Of a stretch of 64,000 nt of DNA, positions 15,519-25,865 are shown in pieces. The number at the start of each line of letters is the position of its first letter. Position 1 is the stretch's first letter. Origin of the DNA: Desulfovibrio sp. (GTDB taxonomy: Bacteria > Desulfobacterota > Desulfovibrionia > Desulfovibrionales > Desulfovibrionaceae); contig NZ_JAHZCJ010000009.1 of NCBI RefSeq assembly GCF_019422935.1, forward strand, positions 110,706-174,705, read 5' to 3'. The position numbers and the translations under genes were made by a program. The notes below the pieces were generated by a model. The model was not told the origin of the DNA, made no database searches, and saw nothing but the letters and a program-made list of their open reading frames with translations.

Positions 15519-18068
15519 ATGCAAAAAAACTGCCCGCAGCTCGAACTCGCGCGTGAAGACCTCATGGAAATGGAAGGCCTGTTGTGTGAACAATTGTCTT
15601 CATTCCTGTCCTTTTCAGGGCACGCCCTGTATTTTCCCACCAACCGCGCACCCGAAGAGCCGCAGTTGCTGTCGCGAGAGCGCAGGCTACTGCTGCCCTT
15701 GCGGCGCGACGACCATCTGCTCGGTGTTGCCATGCTGCACGGCGTCAAAGCGCGGGAGGCCCGACCCCTGTTGCCTTTTTTGCCTGCCATAGCGGCCCTG
15801 TGTCTGGAAAATCTTGCCAGAGCCAAGGCCATGCGCACGGATTCCGTTACCGGGATTGCCACAGAAGAGGCCCTGTTTGCGCATATGGAAAATGCCGCAG
15901 AGCGTTTGCGGGCCTATCTGGAAGAGCCGGGCGCTGAAGAAAGCGGCCCCGCGCCCCTGCACTGGCTGTGTATGGGGATTGTGCTGCTGCGCCTTGCCAA
16001 TGGGGAATCTGTGGTGCGGCGCGGCGGGCATGCTTTTGCAGAAAAATATCTCAAGGCGCTGGCAGACGCCTGCCGCGAAGCTCTGCCATCGGATGTTCTG
16101 GCGGCGCGCGTGGGGCGCTGGGAGATTGCCTTGCTCTTTCCCGCCAGCGGGCGGGGCGCTTGCCACAAGCTGGCCCGTGCAGCCCTGACGCGCATGGAAG
16201 CGGTGCGCATGCCCTATCCGTTGTTGAAAAAGCCCGTGCGCCCGCGCCTGTGCGCCGGGCATGCCCTGTATCCGCAGGATATGCGCGGTACAGAGATGCA
16301 CCTTGAAATGCACGATCAGGCCCGCCTGTGCATGGATCGCGCCCGGCTTGCCGCAGATGTGGCCGGGCAGGAGGCTGACGGCGCTCAGGCTGTGGAAAGC
16401 CGCATCATGCCCTTTGCGCGCATACTGCAAGAAGGCGGTATGGTGCTGGAATCCCTGCCGCTGGGCCGCGTGCGGCTGAGCCTCGGGCGTCAGGCCAAGG
16501 CCCGCGAGGGCATGCGCTTTGCCCTGTGGGGACAGGCGGAAAGCGGCTCGCCCCATTACAAGGGCGAGCTGGTGGTGCTGCATACGCGGGATACGGATTC
16601 CGTTGCCGAGGCCCTGCATCTGGTTGACGTTACCTGCCGCCCCGAAGTGGGGGACAGGCTCACCTTGCTGGGTGAAACGCCTGTTCTGAGCCCGGATCTG
16701 GACGAACAGGATTTTTCCACCGCGCGTCCTGCCATCCCGGATGCGGCGGTGGCCATGCAGGCGCAGAGCCAGGAGGCTGAACCCGCCGGAGGTGGCAAAA
16801 GTGCCGCTGCTGCGTGTGCTGCTTCAGCGTCTGCCGTGTCTCAGCCAGCAGAATGTGCTGGCGGTTTGTGCGGTCACGGTGATTTTTTGAACCGTTTTGC
16901 CGTGGAGGCGGAGCGGCGCAACCGTTTTACGCTTTGCCTGCTGCGGCTGGAGCCGGGCAATTCTGATGCGGGCGATGCCGCGCACCCCGATGCCGTGCCG
17001 CTGGACGGCATGCACGATGCCGCGAACCGGCAGGGGATTATTGAAACAGCCCTCAGCGTGTGGCGCGATGCCCTTGGCAAGGCGCAGGGCCTGCAGCAGC
17101 CGATGGCCGGACGCTACGGCAGCAACAGCCTGATATTTTTCCATCCAGATGTGGAAGCGCAAGCCCTTGCGTCTCTGTACGAAGGAGTGTGCGGCGAACT
17201 GAACAGCCTAGGCATTTCGGCTTCTGTTGGCCTTGCGGGCTATCCCTTCCTTCAGTTCCGCAGGGGCGAAATGCCCGACTACGCCCTGAAAGCTCTGGAA
17301 TACGCCCTGCTGTTGCCAGACCCCAAGGTGGGGGTGTGCAATTCGCTTGCGCTGAACATCAGCGCCGACAGGCGGTACAGCCTCGGCGATGTTTTTGGCG
17401 CGGTGGAAGAATACAAACTTGCGCTGCTGGCTGACGAGGCCAATGCCATGGCCTGGAATTCCCTCGGCGTATGCATGGCGGCCCTTGGGCGGCAGCATGA
17501 AGCCCGGCGGCATTTTACGGAAGCCCTGCGGCACGGGCCGGATAAAGCCCTTGCCGAACAGATTTACTACAATCTGGGCACAGTCTGCCAGGGGCTTGGC
17601 GAAAAGCGCGCCGCAGCCCGGTATTACCGGCAGTGCGTCAAGGTTTCGCCCGAGCACCTGTTTGCCCACATTCGGCTTGGGCAACTGTGCGAACAAGGCG
17701 GCAGAAGGGCCGAGGCCCGGCGCTTTTACGAAATAGCCGCCGCCCTTGAGGATGCGCGCCCCGGCGCGCCCAGCCTTGCCCGCAGGCATCTTGCGCGTGT
17801 GGCTGTGCGCCAACGCAAGAGGGGCGAGGCGCGTGAGCTGCTCCATGAGGCCCTGGTGCGGAATCCGCAGGATGCGGCATCCATGCTGCTGCTGGCAAAT
17901 ATCTATCTGGACAGCAACGAAGATCCGGCCATGGCGGAACTGCTGGCCCGCAAGAGCGCTGGCCTGCACGACAAGCCCGAAGCATGGGAAACTCTTGCCC
18001 GTGCCCTGCGCAAGCTTGGGCGGGAAGAAGAGGCCCGTGTGGCCGAAGCCAAGGCCGTGCTTTCCTAG
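15519..18068 (+). CDS. Large protein with degenerate GGDEF-like domains and C-terminal TPR repeats
   Basis: The ATG at 15519 gives 849 residues; a TTG 21 bases upstream is possible and the ribosome site is weak. An N-terminal sensory-like segment leads to DSVTGIATEEALFAHMENA (about residue 110), which resembles the opening DxLTGLxNR block of diguanylate cyclases. The active-site position reads GRWEIALLFPASG rather than GGDEF. A second such region near 460-590 (GHGDFLNRFAVEAERRNRF, then GRYGSNSLIFFHPDVE) is degenerate too. From about 610 onward are six or more TPRs (VEEYKLALLADEANAMAWNSLGVCM type). No membrane segment is visible. It probably binds or scaffolds rather than makes cyclic-di-GMP. 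The gene is monocistronic with a terminator. Confidence 0.75.
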   Translation: MQKNCPQLELAREDLMEMEGLLCEQLSSFLSFSGHALYFPTNRAPEEPQLLSRERRLLLPLRRDDHLLGVAMLHGVKAREARPLLPFLPAIAALCLENLARAKAMRTDSVTGIATEEALFAHMENAAERLRAYLEEPGAEESGPAPLHWLCMGIVLLRLANGESVVRRGGHAFAEKYLKALADACREALPSDVLAARVGRWEIALLFPASGRGACHKLARAALTRMEAVRMPYPLLKKPVRPRLCAGHALYPQDMRGTEMHLEMHDQARLCMDRARLAADVAGQEADGAQAVESRIMPFARILQEGGMVLESLPLGRVRLSLGRQAKAREGMRFALWGQAESGSPHYKGELVVLHTRDTDSVAEALHLVDVTCRPEVGDRLTLLGETPVLSPDLDEQDFSTARPAIPDAAVAMQAQSQEAEPAGGGKSAAAACAASASAVSQPAECAGGLCGHGDFLNRFAVEAERRNRFTLCLLRLEPGNSDAGDAAHPDAVPLDGMHDAANRQGIIETALSVWRDALGKAQGLQQPMAGRYGSNSLIFFHPDVEAQALASLYEGVCGELNSLGISASVGLAGYPFLQFRRGEMPDYALKALEYALLLPDPKVGVCNSLALNISADRRYSLGDVFGAVEEYKLALLADEANAMAWNSLGVCMAALGRQHEARRHFTEALRHGPDKALAEQIYYNLGTVCQGLGEKRAAARYYRQCVKVSPEHLFAHIRLGQLCEQGGRRAEARRFYEIAAALEDARPGAPSLARRHLARVAVRQRKRGEARELLHEALVRNPQDAASMLLLANIYLDSNEDPAMAELLARKSAGLHDKPEAWETLARALRKLGREEEARVAEAKAVLS

Positions 18069-18202
18069 CTTTTCAGAGGCAGGTTGCAGCGGGACGTGTT
18101 GCGGAGAACAATCATATAAAATATTTTTGTTTCAAAGAGTCGTAGGTATTTTTCTGGCTGAGCCGCATCCGTCCGGCAGGGCCGTGCCTCACGGATTATT
18201 GA

Positions 18203-18226
18203 ACCGCCCTTTGGGGCGGTTTTTTT
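18203..18226 (+). terminator. Terminator downstream of the GGDEF-TPR gene
   Basis: A 7-bp GC-rich stem (18203-18209 with 18214-18220) and a tetraloop are followed by seven T. Confidence 0.85.
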
Positions 18227-18249
18227 ATACCCGAATTATCTTCCCAAAA

Positions 18250-18284
18250 CGCAAGCAAGGCCCCCTGTTGCCAGAGGGCCTTGC
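18250..18284 (-). terminator. Terminator of the SNF2 helicase gene
   Basis: A 9-bp stem (18255-18263 with 18276-18284) is followed leftward by a T-rich stretch. It lies 29 bases past the stop codon. Confidence 0.65.
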
Positions 18285-18312
18285 TGTTGTGTCATTTGGA
18301 CAAAGCTTGAAG

Positions 18313-21300
18313 CTACACGTCAAAGAGCATTTCCAGATCTTCACGCGTGAGCGACTTCCAGGTGTCCTGACCGGGAATGATGGCTTCCGCCACGCCGCGC
18401 TTGGCTTCCTGCAATTTGAGAATCTTCTCTTCCACCGTGTTCTGGCAAATGAGCTTGTAGGAAAAGACCTGACGGGTCTGACCGATACGGTGGGTACGGT
18501 CTGTGGCCTGACTTTCCACGGCGGGGTTCCACCACGGGTCGTAGTGGATAACGTAGTCTGCGGAGGTCAGGTTGAGGCCCGTGCCGCCAGCCTTGAGCGA
18601 GATCAGGAAGATCGGGATTTCAGGCGTATTGTTGAACTTGTCTACCTGATCGAAACGGTCTTTGCTCGCGCCATCGAGGTAGCAGAAGGGAATCTGCGAA
18701 AATTCCAGCCACTGCTTGATGATCTGGAGCATCTGCACAAACTGCGAGAAGACGAGCACCTTGTGGCCGCCTTCCACAATTTCCATGACCATGTCCTTGA
18801 AGGCGTCGAACTTGCCCGAAGGCAGGTTGTTGGAGAAGCCGGGCATGTCGAGCTTGAGCAGGCGCGGGTGGCAGCATATCTGGCGCAGCTTGAGCAATGC
18901 ATCGAGAATGGACATCTGGCTCTTTGCAAGGCCTTTTTCGTCCACGTCGGCCAGCACCTGGGCGCGCAGCTTGCGGGCCAGGGCTGCGTACAGCTCTGCC
19001 TGCGCTTCTTCCAGCGCGCAGCAGGTGACGCTTTCCACCTTGGGCGGCAGATCCTTGGCCACTTCGGCCTTGGTACGGCGCAGAATGAAGGGGCGCACGC
19101 GGGTGCGCAGATAGTCCAGCGTTTCAGCGTCGCCGTCCTTGATGGGCTTGACGATGCCCCGCTGGAAGGCGTGCTGCGAACCCAGAAAGCCCGGCATGAG
19201 GAACTCGAACAACGACCACAACTCAAAGAGGTTGTTTTCAATGGGCGTGCCCGAGAGACACAGGCGCATGCGGGCGTTGATGCGGCGCACGGCGCGGGCT
19301 GTGATGGTGTTGGGGTTCTTGATGTTCTGGGCTTCGTCAAGAATAACGGTGTTGAACTCGTATTTTTCCATCTCCTCCAGATCGCGCCGCAACAGCGCGT
19401 AGGTGGTGATGATAAGATCCGAGCTGGAAATATGCTTGAACATGCCCTCGCGGCGGGTACCGTAAATGGTCAGCCGCTTGAGGCCGGGAACGAACTTTTC
19501 CGCTTCGCGCTCCCAGTTGGGCAGCACCGAGGTGGGCACTACAATAAGGTTTGGCCCGTCATGGTGCACGTCGATCATGTGCTGGATAAAGGCCAGGGTC
19601 TGCACGGTTTTGCCAAGGCCCATTTCGTCGGCAAGAATACCGCCGAACCCGTATTCCGAAAGGAAGTTGAGGTACGAAAGCCCTTGCACCTGGTAGCTGC
19701 GCAGGTTGGCGTTGAGCGCCTTGGGCGGCGTGATGGGCCGCACCTCGCGGAACGAGCGGATTTTTTCGCGCAGGTTGTTCCAGAAGGAGTCCGTGGCTGC
19801 GCCGGGCAGGTCTTCCAGCAGGCTGTCGAGCACAGGGGCTTCAAACTGCTTGAACTTCTGCTGCGGGGGTTTTGAAGGGTCGAGCCCCAGGGCCGTGAGC
19901 TTGTGCGAGAGCTTTTCAAGCCACGCTTCGGGCAGGCTGGTATAGGAGCCGTCCTTCAGCTGCACATAACGTTTGCCGCGGGTCCAGGCCTTCCAGATCT
20001 TTTCCAGGGGCAGGCTCTGGCCTTCGTATTCCACGTTGATGTCCAGCGAGAACCATTTTTCCTTTTCGTTGCTGACCACCTGCGCCGTGATGTTGGAAGA
20101 AGCCGTGCGCACCTTGTAGCGCGAGAGGGCCTTTTCGCCGTAGACGCGGTAGTTTTCAATCAGCTTGGGGTAGGAGTCGAGCAGAAAGGCAATGGCTTCT
20201 TCCGGCTCGAGGAACCACAGTTTGCTGGAGCGGGCCTGAAAATCCATGCCGCTCAGTTCGTTCATCAACTGGGCTTCTTCGTCCTGATGGCGGCGCACCA
20301 GATAGGTTTGCCCTTCATAGGCATAGCTGCCGGTCTGGAAGTCGGGGTTGGGCCCGTTGAGTGTGAATTCGCCGTGGCGCGTTTCATAGACGTTGTCGAT
20401 TTCCAGCGTCAGCAGGCTGCCCTCTTCATCAAGGAAGAGCTTGGGATTATAGGTGGCAGGCTGGAACACCGGCTCCATGAGCTTGAGGAACTGCTGCGGT
20501 TCGTAGAGTTCCGAGGCCGGCAGGCGCGTCCACACGCGGTCGAGAAATTCGGAAATTTCTTCGTGCGGCACAACCGGGCGTTCGTAGATAAGGTTGCGCA
20601 CCAGCGAAGGATAGAGGCCCGTCTGCACCGGATAGAAATTGTGCTGGTAGCAGACCCACAGGGGCATTTGCCCGTGAAAGGTGATGGGCGCGTCTTCCGG
20701 CGCGGTGCTCTCTGTCGGGTTGCGGTCGCTGGGATTGCTGCGCCCCGCCCGGATGGGCAGAGGGGGGCGGCCCTCGCGCTTGAGCAGCACTTCAAAACGG
20801 AAGCCCGAATCGTCCAGAATGGGCTTGAGCTTGAGCGCAAAAGGCGTGCTCTCGATGCGGCAGGGTTTATCCGTGTCTTTCCACAGCAGATAATATTCTT
20901 TGCGCACAGACCAGAAAAACCACGAGGTCAGCCCCTGGGGGATTTCAACCCGGTGCCCGTAATAGTCGAGGTGCTGGCCGATCTGGCGGGCCACATGCGG
21001 CAATTGGGGTGAAAATTCACACCAGTCGGGGTTCTGGATGATCTGATCCAGCGTTACCTCGTTGTGCACGCTGGAAAGCCCGGATTTGTTCTGCCGGCCA
21101 CGGAAAAAGGAAACCAGCAAACGGCCCTGTTCCGGTTCAAAGCGGAATATGAGATAGTGGCGGCCTGGCTCCGGTTCCATGTCGGTAGAAAAAAAGTTGC
21201 GGAAGCTCTGTTTCCAGTCGGTGCTGGGGGGCGGGGTTTCTTCGGGGTCGCCCTGTTCCTTGCGCAGTTCTTCCACAAGGCGCAAGGCAAGTGCTGCCAC

Positions 21301-21576
21301 ATGGCGGCAGATGCCTGAGAACGCATCAGAGCAGTTGCACTGGTGGCGGGTGCTGCGGTCCGTAATGGTGAGGCTCAGGCTCGGCGTGAAGACCTGCAGG
21401 TCTTCGCCCTGGATGACGCCTTGGACGTCCCAGGTTTCGCCCTCCTGGATATTTATTTTTTGCACCTCACCTTCGGACAGGATATAGTAGGCGGCGTCGC
21501 GGATGTATTCCGGCACACTATCGTGCAGGAAAGTCTGGCACATTTCGCGAACGACGCTCTGTTCAGATCGACTCAT
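18313..21576 (-). CDS. SWIM zinc-finger SNF2-family DNA helicase/ATPase
   Basis: This 1087-residue protein starts at an ATG with GGGGAA upstream. Near residue 78 a SWIM zinc finger (CNCSDAFSGICRH) is present. A long, weakly conserved central region follows. The SNF2 ATPase then occupies the last 450 residues or so: LRSYQVQGLSYLNFLSEYGFGG, Walker A DEMGLGKT, Walker B DEAQNIKNP (DEAQ box), LCLSGTPIENNLFELWSLFEFL, and the C-terminal lobe motifs KVLVFSQFV, SLKAGGTGLNLT and DRTHRIGQTRQV. Bacterial proteins of this layout (often called HepA/SNF2) translocate on double-stranded DNA and are linked to remodelling of nucleoprotein or RNA polymerase; the target here is unknown. The gene is monocistronic. 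Confidence 0.93.
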   Translation of the reverse strand: MSRSEQSVVREMCQTFLHDSVPEYIRDAAYYILSEGEVQKINIQEGETWDVQGVIQGEDLQVFTPSLSLTITDRSTRHQCNCSDAFSGICRHVAALALRLVEELRKEQGDPEETPPPSTDWKQSFRNFFSTDMEPEPGRHYLIFRFEPEQGRLLVSFFRGRQNKSGLSSVHNEVTLDQIIQNPDWCEFSPQLPHVARQIGQHLDYYGHRVEIPQGLTSWFFWSVRKEYYLLWKDTDKPCRIESTPFALKLKPILDDSGFRFEVLLKREGRPPLPIRAGRSNPSDRNPTESTAPEDAPITFHGQMPLWVCYQHNFYPVQTGLYPSLVRNLIYERPVVPHEEISEFLDRVWTRLPASELYEPQQFLKLMEPVFQPATYNPKLFLDEEGSLLTLEIDNVYETRHGEFTLNGPNPDFQTGSYAYEGQTYLVRRHQDEEAQLMNELSGMDFQARSSKLWFLEPEEAIAFLLDSYPKLIENYRVYGEKALSRYKVRTASSNITAQVVSNEKEKWFSLDINVEYEGQSLPLEKIWKAWTRGKRYVQLKDGSYTSLPEAWLEKLSHKLTALGLDPSKPPQQKFKQFEAPVLDSLLEDLPGAATDSFWNNLREKIRSFREVRPITPPKALNANLRSYQVQGLSYLNFLSEYGFGGILADEMGLGKTVQTLAFIQHMIDVHHDGPNLIVVPTSVLPNWEREAEKFVPGLKRLTIYGTRREGMFKHISSSDLIITTYALLRRDLEEMEKYEFNTVILDEAQNIKNPNTITARAVRRINARMRLCLSGTPIENNLFELWSLFEFLMPGFLGSQHAFQRGIVKPIKDGDAETLDYLRTRVRPFILRRTKAEVAKDLPPKVESVTCCALEEAQAELYAALARKLRAQVLADVDEKGLAKSQMSILDALLKLRQICCHPRLLKLDMPGFSNNLPSGKFDAFKDMVMEIVEGGHKVLVFSQFVQMLQIIKQWLEFSQIPFCYLDGASKDRFDQVDKFNNTPEIPIFLISLKAGGTGLNLTSADYVIHYDPWWNPAVESQATDRTHRIGQTRQVFSYKLICQNTVEEKILKLQEAKRGVAEAIIPGQDTWKSLTREDLEMLFDV

Positions 21577-21695
21577 GGGTTCCCCAAAAATACTCCGGTG
21601 AAATTTCTGGAAAATTCCAGAAACGGAGCGATGTTATGACGTTTGCGATAAATAGCACAGGTTGGGGGGCGAAAGCAATATGAAGTGTGACTTTT

Positions 21696-23444
21696 ATGAA
21701 AAAAATAAATTTTGAGCGCGCAATCAATATGTTGGAATCAATATCAGCCCACCGGGCCACCCGATTTTACGGGAAAAAGTGGATTCGTTGGGTCACAATT
21801 TCATGTGCTTTACTGTGCATTTGTGCATCATCGGCTTTTTGCGCTGATTCTGCGGGTGATCTGCCGGAAGAATCCGACCTTGCCCCTTCGGGTGCGGCGA
21901 TCAGCCAGGCTGGCCCCCCGGCCTCCGGCGGCAGCATATTTTTTGGCACCATTGGCGAGGCTTCAAATCTTATTCCCTACCTCACGTCAGACTCCGCCTC
22001 GCATGAGGTGGCAGACCTCATCTACACGGCGCCGCTGCGTTACAACAAGGATTTGCAGCCTGAGCCGTGGGCCGCAGAATCGTGGAGCATGGAAGACGGC
22101 GGCAAACGCATGCGTTTTACCCTGCGCAAGGGCATATTGTGGGAGGACGGGCAGGAACTGACCGCCGAAGACGTGGCCTTTACCTGCAAGCTGGCGGCAG
22201 ACCCTGCCACCGGCAGCCCTTATGCCGAGGATTTTTTGCGTATCAAGGAACTGCGGGTCATTGACCGCTATACATTTGAAGTGCGCTATGACCAGTTTTT
22301 TGCGCGGGCGGTATCCACCTGGATGAACCCCATTTTGCCCAAGCATATTCTGGAAGGGCAAAACATCCGCTCCACGCCCTTTGCGCGCAAGCCCATGGGG
22401 GCCGGGCCGTATCGGCTCAAGTCGTGGGAGCCGGGAAGCCGTATTGTGCTTGAGGCTTCGCCCACCTATTTTGCGGGCAAGCCGCGCATTGACGAAGTGG
22501 TGTACAGGATCATTCCCGACAACGCCACCATGTTTATGGAAACCCGTGCTGGCAGGCTGGACGTGATGGATCTTTCGCCCCTGCAATATCTGCGGCAGAC
22601 CTCCGGCCCGGAATGGCAGAGCCGATTCCATAAATTCCGCTACATCGCTTCGGTGTATATTTTCCTGGGTTTTAATCTGGAGCATCCCTTTTTCAAGGAT
22701 GTGCGGGTGCGGCGGGCCATTTCCATGGCTATCGACCGCGAGGGCATCATCAAGGGTGTTTTGCTTGGGCAGGGGGTTCCGGCCTTTGGGCCGTTCAAGC
22801 CCGGCTCGTGGCCGTACCATCCCGGCCTCAAGCCCATGCCGAGAAACATTGCCGCCGCGCGCGCCCTGCTGGCCGAGGCGGGCTTTGCCGATCATGACGG
22901 CGATGGCCTGCTTGATCGCAACGGCCAGCCGCTGGCCTTTACCATCCTGACCAATCAGGGCAACGAGCAGCGCATTCTTGCGGCTACCGTCATGCAGTCG
23001 CAACTGCGCGAGGTGGGCATTGACGTGCGTATCCGTACCGTGGAGTGGGCGGCCTTTATCCGCGAATTTGTCAACAAGGGGCGGTTTGACGCCGTGCTGC
23101 TGGGCTGGACAATACCGCAGGATCCTGACCTGTTTTCTGTATGGCATTCATCGCAAACCTTTGAGGGCGGGCTGAATTTTACCCACTACCGCAATCCCGA
23201 GGTGGACAAGCTGCTTGAAGAAGCGCAATCCACGCCTGATCAGAAAAAGCGCGCGGAGCTGTATTATCGCATTCAGGAAATATTTGATGCGGAGCAGCCC
23301 TACTGCTTTTTGTTTGTGCCCTACGCCCTGCCAGTGGTGCAGCGGCGGTTTCAGGGCATAGAACCCGCACTGGCGGGCATAATGTATAATTTTGAAAAAT
23401 GGTGGATTCCCAAAGCCTTGCAGCATACGCAGATGCAGCCCTAA
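21696..23444 (+). CDS. ABC transporter substrate-binding protein, family 5 (peptide/nickel type)
   Basis: From the ATG at 21696 the protein has 582 residues; a GTG at 21687 and an ATG at 21729 are alternatives and none has a strong ribosome site. A signal peptide follows a basic stretch (KKWIRW) with core VTISCALLCICASSAF. The solute-binding family 5 signature is seen in IYTAPLRYNKDLQPEPWAAESW, MRFTLRKGILWEDGQELTAEDV and LGFNLEHPFFKDVRVRRAISMAIDR. Such proteins capture oligopeptides, dipeptides, nickel or similar ligands in the periplasm for a DppBCDF-like permease. No permease or ATPase gene is adjacent, so it is either an orphan or served by a distant transporter. Confidence 0.88.
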   Translation: MKKINFERAINMLESISAHRATRFYGKKWIRWVTISCALLCICASSAFCADSAGDLPEESDLAPSGAAISQAGPPASGGSIFFGTIGEASNLIPYLTSDSASHEVADLIYTAPLRYNKDLQPEPWAAESWSMEDGGKRMRFTLRKGILWEDGQELTAEDVAFTCKLAADPATGSPYAEDFLRIKELRVIDRYTFEVRYDQFFARAVSTWMNPILPKHILEGQNIRSTPFARKPMGAGPYRLKSWEPGSRIVLEASPTYFAGKPRIDEVVYRIIPDNATMFMETRAGRLDVMDLSPLQYLRQTSGPEWQSRFHKFRYIASVYIFLGFNLEHPFFKDVRVRRAISMAIDREGIIKGVLLGQGVPAFGPFKPGSWPYHPGLKPMPRNIAAARALLAEAGFADHDGDGLLDRNGQPLAFTILTNQGNEQRILAATVMQSQLREVGIDVRIRTVEWAAFIREFVNKGRFDAVLLGWTIPQDPDLFSVWHSSQTFEGGLNFTHYRNPEVDKLLEEAQSTPDQKKRAELYYRIQEIFDAEQPYCFLFVPYALPVVQRRFQGIEPALAGIMYNFEKWWIPKALQHTQMQP

Positions 23445-23678
23445 ACGCTCGCACCGGGAACGGGGCAGCTTTTTTGCTCTTGCCTGCTGGCTTGCAGGCG
23501 CATATTCAGACCACGCGGATTTGAACAGGCCCTGGCTGGTTGTCCAGCCGGGGCCGCTGTGTTTGTGCGCTTTGGCCTGCAATTCGGCTGCCCACGGCGT
23601 TGACAAGGCCGCTTTAGTCGGAACATAGTTCCAGAACTGGTTGAAGATATTTTTTTACGCTGTGGGTGGACGTTACGC

Positions 23679-25844
23679 ATGATTCGTATTCAGGAAATTC
23701 TCGATAAGGTTTCGGCTGGCAACCCGAACGCGGATCTGGAGCTGATCCAGAAGGCGTATGTGTTTGCCGCCACCGCCCATGCGGGGCAAACCCGCCTTTC
23801 GGGCGAGCCGTACCTTTCCCACCCTCTGGCGGTTGCCAGCATTCTGGCGGGCATGGGTTTTGACGAACCCACCATTGCCGCAGGCCTGCTGCACGACACA
23901 GTAGAAGACACCAAGGCCACCATTGAAGAGTTGGACGAAAATTTTGGCGAAGAAGTGGCCGATATCGTCGATGGCGTTACCAAAATCAGCCAGATCACCT
24001 TTGAGAACAAGGAAGAAGCCCAGGCGGAGAATATCCGCAAGATGATCCTGGCCATGAGCCACGACATGCGGGTTCTCATGGTCAAACTGGCCGACCGTCT
24101 GCACAATATGCGCACGCTGGACTTTCAGAAAAGTCATAAACAGAAGCGTATTGCCCAGGAAACCATGGATATCTACGCGCCCCTGGCCAACCGCCTGGGT
24201 TTGTACGTGATGAAGCGCGACCTGGAAGACCTGAGCTTCAAATACATGCGGCCCGACATTTACAACCAGATCGATCACTGGCTGGACAACCATCAGGTTG
24301 TGGAAAAGCAGATCATCGGCAAGGTTGTGGGTCTGATTCAGGATCTGCTGGAATCAAACGGCATCACCGGGCAGGTTTATGGGCGCATCAAGCACAAGCA
24401 CAGCATCTATAAAAAGATGCAGGCCCAGTCCATGACACTGGACGAAATGCACGACATCATGGCCTTTCGCGTGCTGGTGCAGGATATCAAGGACTGTTAC
24501 GCAGTGCTGGGGCTTGTGCACTCGCAGTGGCGGCCCGTGCACGGGCGTTTTAAAGACTACATTTCCATGCCCAAGACCAACGGCTACCAGAGCCTGCACA
24601 CCACGGTCATCGGGCCGGAAGGGGAGCGTATTGAAATCCAGATACGCACCGAGGAGATGCACAGGCAGGCCGAACACGGCGTTGCCGCCCACTGGCTGTA
24701 CAAGGAAAAAGGCCGCGTCAACAGTAAAGACCTTGAGCAGTTTGCCTGGCTGCGCGAAATTTTTGAGCGCCAGAGTGAAGAAACAGATTCCCGCGAGTTC
24801 ATGCACTCGCTGAAAATGGATCTGTTCAAGGACGAGGTCTACATCTACACCCCGGCTGGCGATGTTAAGGAACTGCCCGAAGGCGCTACACCGCTGGACT
24901 TTGCCTTTGTGATCCACACCAAGGTGGGCCAGCATTGCAGCGGCGCAAAAATCAATGGCCGCCTCATGCCCCTTGGCACGGAGCTGAAAAACGGCGACGT
25001 GGTGGAAATCCTCACCGACCCGGCGCGCAATCCCAACCGCGACTGGCTCAAGATTGTCAAAACCGCCAAGGCGCGCAGCCGTATTCAGCACTATCTGCGC
25101 ACGGAAGAACGCACCCACGCCGTGACCCTTGGTCGCGAACTGCTGGAAAAAGAAGGCCGCAAGGTCAGCCTGAACGTGGGCAAAGCCACCAAGGATGGGC
25201 ATCTGGCCATTGTGGCCCAGGAAATGAATTTTGACAGCGTGGATGATCTGGTTGCCGCCGTGGGCTATGCCCACACCACGCCGCGCAAGGTGCTCAACAA
25301 GCTGTATGCGGTGCTGCACCCCGAGGCCGCCACTGCTGCGGAACCCGCCACTCCCACCGTAAAGGAAAGCAAGGAAGCCGCCTCCCGCAAGGGCGAGGGC
25401 GTGGGCATTTCCGGCGTGGACGGCGTGCTCATGCGCTTTGCCAAGTGCTGCAACCCGGTGCCGGGCGATCCCATTATTGGCTACATCAGCCGTGGGCTTG
25501 GTATCAGCGTACACCGTGCCGACTGCCCCAACGTGGCCAATATGGAGCCGGAGCGTCTTATTTCCGTGCATTGGGACGGCATGGAAGAAAAGCCCTACGC
25601 AGCTGGCATCTTCATTATCGCCAAGAACGAACAGGGCGTTCTGGCCAAGGTTGCCGAGGTCATGGCCCGCAACGGCGTCAACATTATTGGCCTGAACATG
25701 GACAATCAGGTGGATGGACGTGCCAAGCTGCGTATTACCGTAGAGGTGCGCGACGCCACCCAGCTCTACCAGCTTATTGAAGCCATCCGCGTATTGCCGC
25801 CCATTTTTGAAGTGGTGCGTGATACTGAGGCTGAGGCTACGTAA
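23679..25844 (+). CDS. rel: Bifunctional (p)ppGpp synthetase/hydrolase
   Basis: This 721-residue protein both makes and degrades the alarmone (p)ppGpp. The N-terminal HD hydrolase has HPLAVASILAGMGFD and AAGLLHDTVEDT intact, so hydrolysis should be active. The synthetase follows (GRIKHKHSIYKKMQ, DIMAFRVLV, GRFKDYISMPKTNGYQSLHT, EIQIRTEEMHRQAEHGVAAHW). The TGS domain (DEVYIYTPAGDVKELPEGATPLDFAF) comes next. Then comes a region with paired cysteines (RFAKCCNPVPGDPIIGYISRG) and a C-terminal ACT domain (NEQGVLAKVAEVMARNGVNI). Length and order are those of long RelA/SpoT homologues. It is monocistronic, with a terminator downstream. The symbol could also be written spoT or relA. Confidence 0.96.
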   Translation: MIRIQEILDKVSAGNPNADLELIQKAYVFAATAHAGQTRLSGEPYLSHPLAVASILAGMGFDEPTIAAGLLHDTVEDTKATIEELDENFGEEVADIVDGVTKISQITFENKEEAQAENIRKMILAMSHDMRVLMVKLADRLHNMRTLDFQKSHKQKRIAQETMDIYAPLANRLGLYVMKRDLEDLSFKYMRPDIYNQIDHWLDNHQVVEKQIIGKVVGLIQDLLESNGITGQVYGRIKHKHSIYKKMQAQSMTLDEMHDIMAFRVLVQDIKDCYAVLGLVHSQWRPVHGRFKDYISMPKTNGYQSLHTTVIGPEGERIEIQIRTEEMHRQAEHGVAAHWLYKEKGRVNSKDLEQFAWLREIFERQSEETDSREFMHSLKMDLFKDEVYIYTPAGDVKELPEGATPLDFAFVIHTKVGQHCSGAKINGRLMPLGTELKNGDVVEILTDPARNPNRDWLKIVKTAKARSRIQHYLRTEERTHAVTLGRELLEKEGRKVSLNVGKATKDGHLAIVAQEMNFDSVDDLVAAVGYAHTTPRKVLNKLYAVLHPEAATAAEPATPTVKESKEAASRKGEGVGISGVDGVLMRFAKCCNPVPGDPIIGYISRGLGISVHRADCPNVANMEPERLISVHWDGMEEKPYAAGIFIIAKNEQGVLAKVAEVMARNGVNIIGLNMDNQVDGRAKLRITVEVRDATQLYQLIEAIRVLPPIFEVVRDTEAEAT

Positions 25845-25865
25845 TCCGCATTTAAACGCGCGGTA

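Noticed and set aside
17746..19875. 709-codon open frame on the plus strand
   Set aside because: It overlaps the end of the GGDEF-TPR gene and is antisense to the SNF2 helicase; it has no recognisable motifs.
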